A stretch of DNA of 64,000 nucleotides from Nostoc sp. 'Peltigera membranacea cyanobiont' 210A (GCF_002246015.1 NZ_NOLJ01000003.1:446482-510481), one strand, 5' to 3'. Positions 1 to 8,774 are shown, counted from the first letter of the stretch. Notes: generated by a model not told the origin, from the letters alone. Numbers and translations are program-made.

Positions 1-1443
1 CGCGATTTGAATGTCGAGTATGGCAAAAATGTTCAGTTAAAAATTGAAGGTGGCAACACTTTAATTGAACGCAGCATTTTAGAAGCTTTAAATGAACCTT
101 TAATGCACCTATTAAGGAACGCTTTCGATCATGGTATCGAAGACTCTGCCACGCGTCGCCTTTTGGGTAAACCAGAACAAGGATTAATTGAAATTACAGC
201 TACTCACCGCAGTAATCGCACTCTCATTACTATCCGTGATGATGGTTGGGGCATTTCTCTGGAGAAAATTCGCACCCGCGCCTTAGCTATGGGATTAGAT
301 GCTTCTCTACTTGCTAATGCTAGCGATGAAGAACTGTTATCACTAATTTTTGAGCCAGGTTTTACTACCTCCGAACAAGTTACAGCATTATCTGGCCGTG
401 GTGTTGGTATGGATGTGGTTCGCAACAACCTCAAACTAATTCGAGGAGATGTGAAAGTTGATACAGAACCAGGAGTTGGTACTACCTTCACTTTATCATT
501 ACCCTTTACACTTTCCGTTGCGCGAGTTCTGCTGGTAGAAATCAATAAAATTCTATTAGCATTTCCCACAGATGTCATTTCAGAAATATCTTTACTCCAA
601 GACGATCGAGTTTTTGAAATGGCTGGTAGCGAAGTTTTAAATTGGCAAGGAACCATGCTGCCACTGATTCGCTTAACTCGTTATTTAGAGTTTAATTGCC
701 TACGCTACGATAGCGCAGAGTTAGAAATTCCGGCAGCCATTAGTACTAACAGCGTGTTAGTAGTCAAAGGCAATAATCAGCCAGTCGCAATCCAAATAGA
801 TCGTTGCTGGGGCGAACAAGAAGTTGCGATTCGCCAAGTCGAGGGAAATATACCTTTACCTGAAGGCTTCAGCAACTGCACAATTCTCGGTGATGGTCGA
901 GTTGTGCCACTAGTTAATGTTAATGAGTTGCTGTATTGGATTGCTACAAATAAAAAGACACCGAGAGGAACTCAATTACCATCAGCAAGGTTAAAAACAC
1001 CGTTCCTGATATTTGATGAAGAGAAAATATCAGCAGCATCTATTAAGCAAAAAGGTACAATTTTAATCGTCGATGATTCGATTAATGTACGCCGCTTTTT
1101 AGCCCTGACCCTTGAAAAAGGAGGGTATCAAGTAGAGCAAGCTAAAGATGGTCAAGATGCCTTAGAAAAACTCCATAGTGGATTGAAGGTTGAGGCAGTA
1201 ATTTGTGATATTGAAATGCCTCGCCTTGATGGTTATGGGTTTTTAGGTAAGGTAAATTCAGACGTTGATACAAAAAATATTCCAGTTGCGATGCTGACTT
1301 CTCGTAGTAGCAATAAGCATCGGCAACTAGCTATGCAATTGGGAGCGCGGGCTTATTTTTCTAAACCTTATAATGAGCAAGAGTTATTGCAAACCCTGGA
1401 GGAAATAATTCATCCTGTCGCAGAAAAGGCAGAGTCTAATTAA
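1..1443 (+). CDS. CheA-like hybrid histidine kinase, 3' part
   Basis: The reading frame is open from base 1, so the 5' end lies outside the window and the first ATG/TTG seen is not the true start. The visible part carries an HATPase_c module (N-box around LLRNAFDHGIED, then DDGWGIS and GRGVGMDVV), a CheW-like domain in the middle, and a C-terminal receiver domain (IVDDS start, phospho-acceptor Asp in CDIEMP at bases 1207-1209, Lys in FSKPY). This order is that of cyanobacterial CheA/PixL-type hybrid kinases for phototaxis or pilus control. The Hpt and dimerisation parts would be upstream. The specific pathway cannot be assigned without the neighbouring che/pix genes. Confidence 0.93.
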   Translation, partial: RDLNVEYGKNVQLKIEGGNTLIERSILEALNEPLMHLLRNAFDHGIEDSATRRLLGKPEQGLIEITATHRSNRTLITIRDDGWGISLEKIRTRALAMGLDASLLANASDEELLSLIFEPGFTTSEQVTALSGRGVGMDVVRNNLKLIRGDVKVDTEPGVGTTFTLSLPFTLSVARVLLVEINKILLAFPTDVISEISLLQDDRVFEMAGSEVLNWQGTMLPLIRLTRYLEFNCLRYDSAELEIPAAISTNSVLVVKGNNQPVAIQIDRCWGEQEVAIRQVEGNIPLPEGFSNCTILGDGRVVPLVNVNELLYWIATNKKTPRGTQLPSARLKTPFLIFDEEKISAASIKQKGTILIVDDSINVRRFLALTLEKGGYQVEQAKDGQDALEKLHSGLKVEAVICDIEMPRLDGYGFLGKVNSDVDTKNIPVAMLTSRSSNKHRQLAMQLGARAYFSKPYNEQELLQTLEEIIHPVAEKAESN

Positions 1444-1461
1444 CTTATTTGTGGTGAATTT

Positions 1462-1899
1462 ATGGTAACTGTAACATTGACGGCTGTTGCTACTGCGATC
1501 GCAACTACGCTTTGGACTAAAGCACAAGAGAAAATCGGCGAAAACCTTGGTGATGCTACATGGACGCTAGGTGGTAAGTTAATCGGATTACTCCACCAGA
1601 AGAATAAATCGCCATTACTCACCAATGCTGTAGAGGGAAGTGAACCGCAGCGTTTAGATTATGGTCAAGCAGTGCTGGAACTCAAAGCAGCAGCAGACGC
1701 AGACCCAGAAATTGCTCAAGCTGTTGTAGAAGTAGAAACAGCAGTCAACAACGACCAGTCTGAGACTGCTAAGGAAATTAAAAAATTAGTAGAACAAATC
1801 AACTCGCACCCCTCAGTTGTCAACAATGCAAAGTTAGCAAATGAGATTAAGAATCTCTTCCAAGGCAATCAATTTAATGCTCCAGTCACGTTTAGCTGA
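1462..1899 (+). CDS. N-terminal module of NACHT protein, cut off by in-frame TGA
   Basis: A 145-residue protein beginning MVTVTLTAVATAIAT, with a short hydrophobic start followed by a charged helical region containing repeats around DPEIAQAVVEVETAV, and ending NQFNAPVTFS. I know no enzymatic fold for it; similar modules precede NACHT proteins in cyanobacteria. The TGA at 1897-1899 is in the same frame as the NACHT gene downstream, and the 23 codons after it (LTPDEWREICREM...) are coding-like but have no start codon. So this is either a separate small gene translationally linked to the next, or the N-terminal domain of one protein split by a nonsense codon. Confidence 0.7.
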   Translation: MVTVTLTAVATAIATTLWTKAQEKIGENLGDATWTLGGKLIGLLHQKNKSPLLTNAVEGSEPQRLDYGQAVLELKAAADADPEIAQAVVEVETAVNNDQSETAKEIKKLVEQINSHPSVVNNAKLANEIKNLFQGNQFNAPVTFS

Positions 1900-1968
1900 C
1901 TACAGTCGTCTCCACGGGAGGATGGGACAAAGTTAACTCCCGATGAATGGCGTGAAATCTGCCGTGAA

Positions 1969-4608
1969 ATGCTGGCAGGACGGCGAAAGCTGACTACAAA
2001 TCCTCTGACGTTAAATCAAGAGGTCGCTCTGCAAGTTGATGATGTTTACGTACCACTAGGATTAGTTGAGCGCAAAAAACAATCCAAGCGTCAGGGTGAT
2101 GCTTCTCCAGAACAGGGTTCAGAACTGTACAAGGAAACAGAAATCACCAAAATATTTGAGCATGATGCTTTTCTTGAAGAAGTTCTCAAACAGAAGAACA
2201 CGCCTAAAAGTCAAGGTAAGCGGATTGCCATCATTGGCGAACCAGGAGCAGGAAAAACAACACTATTACAGCAGATTGCTGATTGGGTATCTCGTGAGAT
2301 TGATCAGTCGATTGTCATTTGGGTATCATTAGCAGATTTACGGGAGAAGGAACTAAAATCTTATCTGTTCGAGAATTGGTTAACTCAGGTGGCTGAGAAA
2401 ACAGGTAAAGCTGAAGTCACTAGGCAACTGAAGGATGATTTTGTTGCTCTGTTTAATCAAAATAAGGTATGGCTGCTGCTAGATGGGTTAGATGAAATGT
2501 CCGCATCTTCAGGTAATTCTCTCGCAGAAATTGCCCGACAATTCCGTGAAGAAAGGTTAATTTCTCAAGTGCGAATTGTGCTGACCTGTCGGGTTAATCT
2601 GTGGGATGGCAGTATTAATGCACTTGATGATTTTGATACTTATCGCAGTTTAGATTTTTCTTATCCAGAACAAGTAGAGAGATTTATTCACAAATGGTTC
2701 ACTGCCATTCCCAAAACAGGAAAGCAGTTATGTACTGCCCTGAAAGAGTCAGGTAAGGAACGGATTCAAGATTTAGTGAAAAATCCTCTGCGGTTGACGC
2801 TGCTGTGCTTGAATTGGCAATCAGGAGATGGCAAATTACCGGATACTCAAGCGGGACTCTATCAGCAATTTGTTGATGATTTCTACAAGTGGAAAAAAGA
2901 GGAAATTTCTACAAACTATAATCAGCGTCAGCAACTCAATGTCAAATTGGGGGAATTAGCTAAAGAAGCAATAGATAAAGAAGCAACCCGTTTTCGCTTG
3001 CGGGAGGATTTTGTTAGCCAGTTTTTAGGGAATGCTGATGATGAAAATTCGCTGTTGAAATTGGCACTAAATCGCGGCTGGCTGAACTGTGTAGGGATAG
3101 ATACAAATAGAAAACCTGTTTACGCTTTCTTTCATGCCTCATTTCAAGAGTACTTTGCTGCTAAAGCAATTGATGACTGGCATTTCTTTCTCAACCACGT
3201 TCCTAAAAATCCCAGTCAAGGAACTTATCGCATCTTTGAACCGCAATGGAAGCAAACAATATTACTTTGGTTAGGGCGACCAGAAGAAAACCTCAAACAG
3301 CAAAAGCAACAGTTTATCGATGCTTTAGTAAACTTTAAAGATGGATGTGGTAAGTGGAATAGAGTAAATGTGCATAAAGGATTTTATGAATATCGCGCTT
3401 ATTTTTTAGCAGCCGCAGGAATTGCCGAGTTTAGGTGCTATTCTAAAACTGATGAAATAGTAGCGCAAATTATTAAGTATGGGTTTGGTTATTTCAATAC
3501 CAAAGAACAGGAGTGGCACACATTTGATAAACAGATAGAAGAAAAGGCTAAGGCTGTACTTGTAGAGACGGATTGCAAAAAAGCGATCGCGGCATTAGAG
3601 GAATTAATCAATAATTCTCAAGATGAAGCAATTCGTGAGCAAGCGGCTTATAGCTTAGGAGAAATCGACAAAGATAATTCTACAGCTATCGCTGTATTAG
3701 TGGATTTAATCAATAATTCTCAAGATGAAGTAATTTGTGAGCAAGCCATATTTAGTTTAGGAGCAATAGCCAAAGATAATACTACAGCCATCACTATATT
3801 ACTGGGATTAATAAGTACTTCTAAGGATGAATATATTCCTGGATTAGCAGCATCTAGCTTAGTTAAAATAGCCCAAGATAATACTATAGCAATTTCTACA
3901 TTAGAGAATTTAATAGATACTTCTGAAAATGAATATACCCGTTTTTTAGCAACATCTATTTTAGGTAAAATAACCAAAGAAAATCACAACGCTATTACTC
4001 TGCTAGAGGAGTTAATTTGTACTTCTCAAGATGAATATACCCGCTTTTTAGCAGCATCTAGTTTAGGAGAAATAGATAAAAGTAATTTTACACCAATTGC
4101 CGCATTAATACAATTAATCATTGCTTTTGCAGATGAATATATTCCCTTAAATGCGGCATCTAGCTTAGAGAAAATAGCGAACTATAATCCTAAAGCTATT
4201 ACTGCATTAGAGCAGTTAATTCTTACTTCTCAAGATGAAGATATCCGTAGTCTAGCAGCATCTAGCTTAGAGAATATAACCAAACATAATCTTCCCATAG
4301 CTATTACTGTATTAGAGATATTACTTCTTACTTCTCAAGATGAAGATATCCGTAAGCTAGCGGCATCTAGCTTAGGGGAAACTTTAACAGAATATGAGAA
4401 GATGACGGCAGTAGTCAGCGCTTTAAAGAAGTACTTATCAGATGAAATTTATGAAAATCACTTTGAGCAATGGAAAGATTGCTATCAGGTAATTTGGCAC
4501 TGCACCCAAACTATGACTTATCCAGCCTTTTATCAAGCTTGGCATCAGCATAATTTTGTTGCTCGTGCGATGCGGAGCTTAAAGAAAATCCTCTTTACAA
4601 GAATTTAA
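1969..4608 (+). CDS. NACHT-type NTPase with HEAT-like repeats
   Basis: Predicted STAND-family NTPase of 879 residues from the first available ATG. It shows a Walker A motif GEPGAGKT at about residues 90-97, a Walker B VWLLLDGLDEM at 167-177, and the winged-helix and sensor region that usually follows a NACHT core. Residues about 537-805 consist of eight 34-residue HEAT/ARM-like repeats (pattern AI..LE.LI..SQDE..R..AASSLG.I...N), a likely ligand-sensing platform. Bacterial NACHT proteins of this kind (bNACHT, Avs-like) are known anti-phage sensors; that role is inferred here. The start at 1969 falls inside a conserved stretch (EICREMLAGRRKLTTNPLT), so the natural start was probably upstream, before the TGA at 1897. 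Confidence 0.88.
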   Translation: MLAGRRKLTTNPLTLNQEVALQVDDVYVPLGLVERKKQSKRQGDASPEQGSELYKETEITKIFEHDAFLEEVLKQKNTPKSQGKRIAIIGEPGAGKTTLLQQIADWVSREIDQSIVIWVSLADLREKELKSYLFENWLTQVAEKTGKAEVTRQLKDDFVALFNQNKVWLLLDGLDEMSASSGNSLAEIARQFREERLISQVRIVLTCRVNLWDGSINALDDFDTYRSLDFSYPEQVERFIHKWFTAIPKTGKQLCTALKESGKERIQDLVKNPLRLTLLCLNWQSGDGKLPDTQAGLYQQFVDDFYKWKKEEISTNYNQRQQLNVKLGELAKEAIDKEATRFRLREDFVSQFLGNADDENSLLKLALNRGWLNCVGIDTNRKPVYAFFHASFQEYFAAKAIDDWHFFLNHVPKNPSQGTYRIFEPQWKQTILLWLGRPEENLKQQKQQFIDALVNFKDGCGKWNRVNVHKGFYEYRAYFLAAAGIAEFRCYSKTDEIVAQIIKYGFGYFNTKEQEWHTFDKQIEEKAKAVLVETDCKKAIAALEELINNSQDEAIREQAAYSLGEIDKDNSTAIAVLVDLINNSQDEVICEQAIFSLGAIAKDNTTAITILLGLISTSKDEYIPGLAASSLVKIAQDNTIAISTLENLIDTSENEYTRFLATSILGKITKENHNAITLLEELICTSQDEYTRFLAASSLGEIDKSNFTPIAALIQLIIAFADEYIPLNAASSLEKIANYNPKAITALEQLILTSQDEDIRSLAASSLENITKHNLPIAITVLEILLLTSQDEDIRKLAASSLGETLTEYEKMTAVVSALKKYLSDEIYENHFEQWKDCYQVIWHCTQTMTYPAFYQAWHQHNFVARAMRSLKKILFTRI

Positions 4609-4650
4609 GTACTTTTGCGGCAGCGACGTTACAAATAAAGTTGCCGTGAT

Positions 4651-5175
4651 AACAACAGCTTGTCCACTTGTTACTAAGACAGAAGCCGTTGTTAGGAATA
4701 AAGTTGTTGTCGTCACCACAACTTGTGCGATCGTTCACAACACAAGTTGTTTGATTCAGAATGCTTATCCGTTGTTACAGAATGCTTGTCCGTTCGTTCA
4801 CAACACAAGTTGTTTCGTCCAGAATGCTTATCCGTTGTTACAGAATGCTTGTCCGTTCGTTCACAACACAAGTTGTTTCGTCCAGAATGCTTGTCCGTTG
4901 TTACAGAAAACTTATGCGTTCGTCCAGAACACAAGTTGTTTCGTCCAGAATGCTTGTGTTTTTGTGACAAAACTTATGTCTTCGTTCACAACGCTTAAAC
5001 AAAACTTATCAATTAAGTTGTTTCGTTAAGAACGCTTATCTATTTGTGACAACGCTTATGCGATCGTTAACAAAGCTTAAATAAAACTTATCAATTAAGT
5101 TGTTTCGTTACCAGACCTTATCTATTTGTGGCAAACGCTTATGCGATCGTTACCACAGCTTAAGCAAAACTTATA
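4651..5175. repeat. Minisatellite: 21-bp units in 63-bp and ~82-bp higher-order repeats
   Basis: Downstream of the NACHT gene lies a tandem array. From 4734 the period is 63 bp (unit starts near 4734, 4797, 4860, 4923, 4985), and each unit is made of three 21-bp subunits such as aatgcttatccgttgttaca. From about 4985 to 5175 the pattern changes to an 82-83-bp period (starts near 4985, 5067, 5150) with a shared core caattaagttgtttcgtta. Because 21 and 63 are multiples of three, several frames on both strands stay open and give heptapeptide repeats (for example NACPFVH-NTSCFVQ), which does not prove coding. No gene is called here. Confidence 0.85.
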
Positions 5176-5220
5176 TATACAAGTCCTATACTATTAACAG
5201 CACAACTCAGATTCACGACA

Positions 5221-5460
5221 ATGAAAGCAATTGCAGTCAAAGGAACCGTGAACGAATGGGGTCAAATTTCTTTAGACAAGCCGTTGACTATAGCAAAACA
5301 CAGCCGCGTCCGAGTCATTGTCTTAATCACGGAAGAGAATGAAGAGGATGATGAACTTGTTGAGTCTGCCTGTGAAAGTTTTTGTCAAGGTTGGTACGAT
5401 GCGATGACCGGAAATACTATACCTATATCTCAACTGTGGGAAGGTATTGATGCAGAGTGA
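5221..5460 (+). CDS. Antitoxin of a decayed RelE-like toxin-antitoxin pair
   Basis: A 79-residue acidic protein with an AbrB/DUF-like beta-rich N-terminus (MKAIAVKGTVNEWGQISLDK) and a conserved tail ending ISQLWEGIDAE. Small cyanobacterial proteins of this type are normally encoded just before a RelE/ParE-like toxin with overlapping stop and start. Here the toxin start (ATG at 5450) overlaps this gene's end by 11 bp, but the toxin is broken (see next entry). The antitoxin frame is intact. The role as antitoxin is inferred from family resemblance and position. Confidence 0.7.
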   Translation: MKAIAVKGTVNEWGQISLDKPLTIAKHSRVRVIVLITEENEEDDELVESACESFCQGWYDAMTGNTIPISQLWEGIDAE

Positions 5461-5560
5461 ACCACCTTTGATTCAAGTCGAAGCCACTGCTAAATTTAAA
5501 CATAATCTGCGTATTTTAGCGAAAAAGTACTGAAATATTAGTAATCATATTCAACCTAAA
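5450..5560 (+). pseudogene. RelE/ParE-like toxin remnant
   Basis: The ATG at 5450 overlaps the end of the antitoxin gene and opens a frame reading MQSEPPLIQVEATAKF then KHNLRILAKKY before a TGA at 5531-5533. This matches the N-terminus of RelE-like toxins of cyanobacteria. After the TGA the same frame continues with NISNHIQPKI and then another stop, still toxin-like, which suggests the first TGA replaced a CGA arginine codon. The C-terminal half with the catalytic residues is gone, so the toxin cannot be active. Confidence 0.65.
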
Positions 5561-5613
5561 ATCTAAAGACAGAAAATGCTAAGATTCCAATCAAATATGG
5601 CATTTGCACAGCT

Positions 5614-6186
5614 ATGACAACCACGCTGCACAAATCAATTTCATTAGGAGAATTCCTCAAACTGCCAGAAACAGAACCGGCTAGTGAATTTATCGATGGT
5701 CGTATCTACCAGAAACCAATGCCACAAGGCAAACATTCCCGGCTACAACTAAAACTTTGTAACGCAATTAGCCAAATTGCTGAAGAACAAGAAATTGCTT
5801 TGGCTTTTCCAGAATTACGCTGTACCTTTGGTGGACGTTCGATTGTACCAGACGTGAGTGTATTTGCTTGGGAACGGATTCCTTTTGATGCCAACGGGGA
5901 AATTGAAAATACCTTTGGTATTTATCCTGATTGGACAATTGAAATTCTTTCACCAGAACAGAATACAACCAAGGTAATTATAAATATTCTTCACTGTCTA
6001 AAACACGGTACTCGATTGGGATGGTTGATCGATCCAGATGAACGCTTAGTATTAGTATTTTTGCCAGGACAGCAACCTATAGAGATGACTGGAGATGAAG
6101 TATTGCCTGTACCTGATTTTTTACAACTTAATTTAACAGTTACGCAGGTTTTTGCATGGTTAAAACCAACAAAAATTAATTCATAA
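5614..6186 (+). CDS. Uma2 family (DUF820) putative endonuclease
   Basis: A 190-residue member of the Uma2/DUF820 family, greatly expanded in cyanobacteria, with a PD-(D/E)XK-like core. Visible family marks are FLKLPETEPASEFIDGRIYQKPMP at the start (split here by comment only), PDVSVF in the middle (the Asp), and WTIEILSPEQ (the Glu strand), followed by GWLIDPDERLVLVF. Length and start (ATG at 5614) fit the family. The usual Lys or Gln after the Glu strand is not obvious. Function in vivo is unknown; links to mobile DNA are often assumed. Confidence 0.85.
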   Translation: MTTTLHKSISLGEFLKLPETEPASEFIDGRIYQKPMPQGKHSRLQLKLCNAISQIAEEQEIALAFPELRCTFGGRSIVPDVSVFAWERIPFDANGEIENTFGIYPDWTIEILSPEQNTTKVIINILHCLKHGTRLGWLIDPDERLVLVFLPGQQPIEMTGDEVLPVPDFLQLNLTVTQVFAWLKPTKINS

Positions 6187-6269
6187 AGATGATTAATATT
6201 CAGGTAAAAGATGTAAGACTAATATCCCAGATTTTTTTAATTTTGAAAAATTAATTCGAGGAGTTTTAG

Positions 6270-7289
6270 GTGACAAAAAACAATAGAAAAAAGGCTGTTG
6301 CTCAAGCTATTTCTACAGCCATTGCTCTGGGTTGGGTGATAATGCAAGTGGAATCAGCACAAGCTGCTACTTTGACGGTTAACAATCTTGCTGACAGTGG
6401 CGTTGGCTCATTGCGAGATACGATCAACATTGCAGCTAGCAATGACGTGGTAGAGTTCTTACTGGGAAGTGATCCTAGTACAATTACCCTGACAAGTGGG
6501 GTACTTGCCATCGCTAAAAATCTCACTATTAATGGCCCAAGTGCTAACTTACTTACCATCAGTAGCAATAATCACTTCCCCGTGTTAGACATTAACGCTG
6601 CGAATGTTACCCTTTCTGGGCTTGCGATCGCTGGTAATATCAACGCTTACAATTCTAGTAATCTAACGTTTACCAATAGCACCATCAGCGGCGACAATGT
6701 GAATATAGATAGTAACCTAACACTTATCAATAGCACTATCAACAGCGAGCGTTTGGCCATCAATGGTGGACTAACGGGAATCGATGATAGTAATGTAACG
6801 GCTCTCGATAGCATCACCATCGGCGGCAATTTAACTGCCTCTAGCGGCAACTTAACTATCTCTACTGGTAGCCTCTATATTAAGGGTGGTAGCAATAATT
6901 CAGAAGCAGCAGGTAGTTTAACTATTACAGCCGACGATAGCGTTGTTGTGACTGGTAGTCAGGTAACGATTCCCATTAGCACCAGCGGCAATTCTGGGCA
7001 AATTAACGCTGGTAGCAATAATTCAGGAGCAGCAGGCAACATAAGTATTACAATTCCTAACCTGATTTTGAGAAGAGTACCCGAACCAAGGGCGATCGCT
7101 GCTGGTAATATTAATTCAGGATCAGCAGGCAACATAACTATCAACTCTGGTACTTTGATATTGAACCCTGGTGCTATTATATCGAAACCAGTACCCGAAC
7201 CAAGTGCGATCGCTGGTACTATACTTGCTGGTAGTCTGGCTTGGCTAGTGAAGAGAAAGCAAGTAGTATTTCGCAAGGCGAAGGTATAA
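6270..7289 (+). CDS. Exported beta-repeat protein with PEP-CTERM anchor
   Basis: The GTG start at 6270 has a good ribosome binding site (gaggag near 6258). The 339-residue product has an N-terminal signal peptide ending near ESAQAA, then an Asn/Ser/Thr-rich region of short beta-strand repeats (NLTLINSTINS, NITINSGT) typical of right-handed beta-helix surface proteins. It ends in a PEP-CTERM sorting signal: VPEP at residues 308-311, a hydrophobic segment, and a basic tail LVKRKQ. A second VPEP with the same flanking codons lies at residues 270-273 without a membrane segment. Likely a cell-surface or matrix protein; ligand unknown. Confidence 0.8.
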   Translation: MTKNNRKKAVAQAISTAIALGWVIMQVESAQAATLTVNNLADSGVGSLRDTINIAASNDVVEFLLGSDPSTITLTSGVLAIAKNLTINGPSANLLTISSNNHFPVLDINAANVTLSGLAIAGNINAYNSSNLTFTNSTISGDNVNIDSNLTLINSTINSERLAINGGLTGIDDSNVTALDSITIGGNLTASSGNLTISTGSLYIKGGSNNSEAAGSLTITADDSVVVTGSQVTIPISTSGNSGQINAGSNNSGAAGNISITIPNLILRRVPEPRAIAAGNINSGSAGNITINSGTLILNPGAIISKPVPEPSAIAGTILAGSLAWLVKRKQVVFRKAKV

Positions 7290-7329
7290 TTAGTTATTAA
7301 AATAAATTTGTAAAAGGAATAGTTTAAAT

Positions 7330-7362
7330 AATTAGCCCGCACAGACGGGCTAATTATTTTAT
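7330..7362 (+). terminator. Rho-independent terminator after PEP-CTERM gene
   Basis: A perfect 10-bp stem (aattagcccg / cgggctaatt) with a 6-base loop is followed by attttat. It lies 40 bp after the PEP-CTERM stop codon. The palindrome could also serve the convergent DUF427 gene on the other strand. Confidence 0.8.
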
Positions 7363-7422
7363 GGGCAATTAGTCGGACATAATATCAATTACCTGAAACT
7401 AAAATAATTCCAGGAACCTTTA

Positions 7423-7707
7423 TTAAGCCTCGACTTTTACACCCTTCCAGAAAGCCACATAACCTTCAATATTCTTAGCCTTCTCCTTGGCGCTGGGATA
7501 ATACCAAGCAGCATCTTTATTGGTTTGTCCCTCAACGTCGATACTGTAGTAACTGGCAACACCTTTCCAAGGACAAGTAGTGTGGGTGTTACTTTCAGTA
7601 AAGTACTGCTTGTTAATGGTGTCCACAGGGAAATAATGGTTGCCCTCCACAACTACAGTATTATCACTCTCGGCTAAAACAACTCCATTCCAAATTGCTT
7701 TCGGCAT
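7423..7707 (-). CDS. DUF427 domain protein
   Basis: A 94-residue protein starting MPKAIWNGVVLAESDNTVVVEGN, the usual start of DUF427 proteins, so I prefer the ATG at 7707 over the upstream one at 7734. Family marks include the HYFP segment, the TTCPWKGVASYYSI core, and the ending AFWKGVKVE. These are small single-domain beta proteins found across bacteria; no biochemical role is established. It is convergent with the PEP-CTERM gene. Confidence 0.88.
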   Translation of the reverse strand: MPKAIWNGVVLAESDNTVVVEGNHYFPVDTINKQYFTESNTHTTCPWKGVASYYSIDVEGQTNKDAAWYYPSAKEKAKNIEGYVAFWKGVKVEA

Positions 7708-8280
7708 AAATGACTTTGTAAATAAACTATACATATAACATTTTTACACTATCAGCTTATTTGTAGTGAATTTATGGAACCCGTGACGCTGCCAAAATAG
7801 TTCAGAAGTCATGAAGAGGCAATGAGTTACAGGATTTCCCTCTAGATATTAATTACAATCACTTTTATTTATCAATTTGAACATTAAAAGCATTTGCTTC
7901 CATCATAAAGATTTTCTAACATATTGGTATGGAAAGTTTATTAGCCAAAACAAAGTTATATTTCGATTGTTCGCCTTGAGCAAAAAATATCTAAATATGT
8001 AAGCGATGCCTGCGGTGAGCTATGCTAAAGCACCTTCTAGAAATGCTTGTCAGCTAAGGATTTTATTTAGCATATATTTGCATCTTTGAAACTCTGACTA
8101 AACCTTGTCTCGATGTTCAATTTCTCCAGTTTGGGTGAATTTGACTAACCCGTTTGGGTAATTAACAAATCAATCCATCAGATGAACTGATCGCAAAAGG
8201 TTGAGATTAGTAAATCGGTGGAATCTATTACTAGAGAATACTGATTGCAATTGCATTTTGTTCTAATTAAGGATAACTCG
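7708..8280. other. Intergenic region, ~570 bp
   Basis: No gene is supported. At 7756-7777 there is a 22-base stretch that differs by one base from the sequence at 1444-1465, which runs up to the start codon of the NACHT-leader gene; here it leads into an ATG with a frame that stops after eight codons (MEPVTLPK). This looks like a gene-start remnant. The rest is AT-rich and shows no clear structure. Confidence 0.5.
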
Positions 8281-8505
8281 ATGAAATTCACAAATTCGCT
8301 AAATTCTGCACATATTATTGCTTGGATTAACTCTATGCCTAAAATCACTTGCTTTCATCAAGCCAAGAATCACAATAGTCCATCAATAAACACAGCCGTC
8401 ATCTCTGAAACTTCTCCTAGCTATTCCACGGATACCAATTATCTCAAACCCTTTGATACTGCTTTTATTGCCTATTACATGATGGGTTTTGGTAATTTTG
8501 AATGA
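8281..8505 (+). pseudogene. Decayed tandem copy of the secreted protein downstream
   Basis: From ATG 8281 a 74-residue frame reads MKFTNSLNSAHIIAWINSM, clearly related to the start of the gene at 8775 (MMKFTTLLNSALIIASMAFM), and its end (TDTNYLKPFDTAFIAYY) matches TDTKYLQPFNIAFLAYQ there. The hydrophobic core of the signal peptide has lost residues to His, Trp and Asn, and the protein stops about 60 residues early. I read it as a truncated, probably non-functional paralogue. Both copies are preceded by an aaggataa ribosome-binding stretch. Confidence 0.65.
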
Positions 8506-8774
8506 ACTAAGTTACTTCTATGCTTTTGAGATGTAGCTTAGATGATTTTATTAATTACAGTTTTGTTTCCAAAATACTCCATTCTTACCCTGTACTATTT
8601 TTCTTAAAAGCTTAGTTTTCAAGCTGTTAGGTAATTGTCTAACTCAAATTTGCGAGTAATAAATGAACAAACATAATGACCTAATCAATAATGACCTAAT
8701 CATAAGAGCTTGAAATTGCTAAAAAAGAAGACTCTATTAATTAAAAACACTAATTAATCTCTCCCAAGGATAAA

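Noticed and set aside
4646..5029. A 127-aa repeat protein (NACPFVH-type heptapeptides) from GTG 4646
   Set aside because: Repeat periods are multiples of three, so several frames on both strands are open. No ribosome site, no signal peptide, and the frame ends in degraded repeat. Kept as a repeat only.
4734..5175. CRISPR array
   Set aside because: The units are tandem without unique spacers, and no cas genes are near.
5100..5342. 80-aa frame over the antitoxin start
   Set aside because: Shadow frame of the repeat and of the antitoxin gene.
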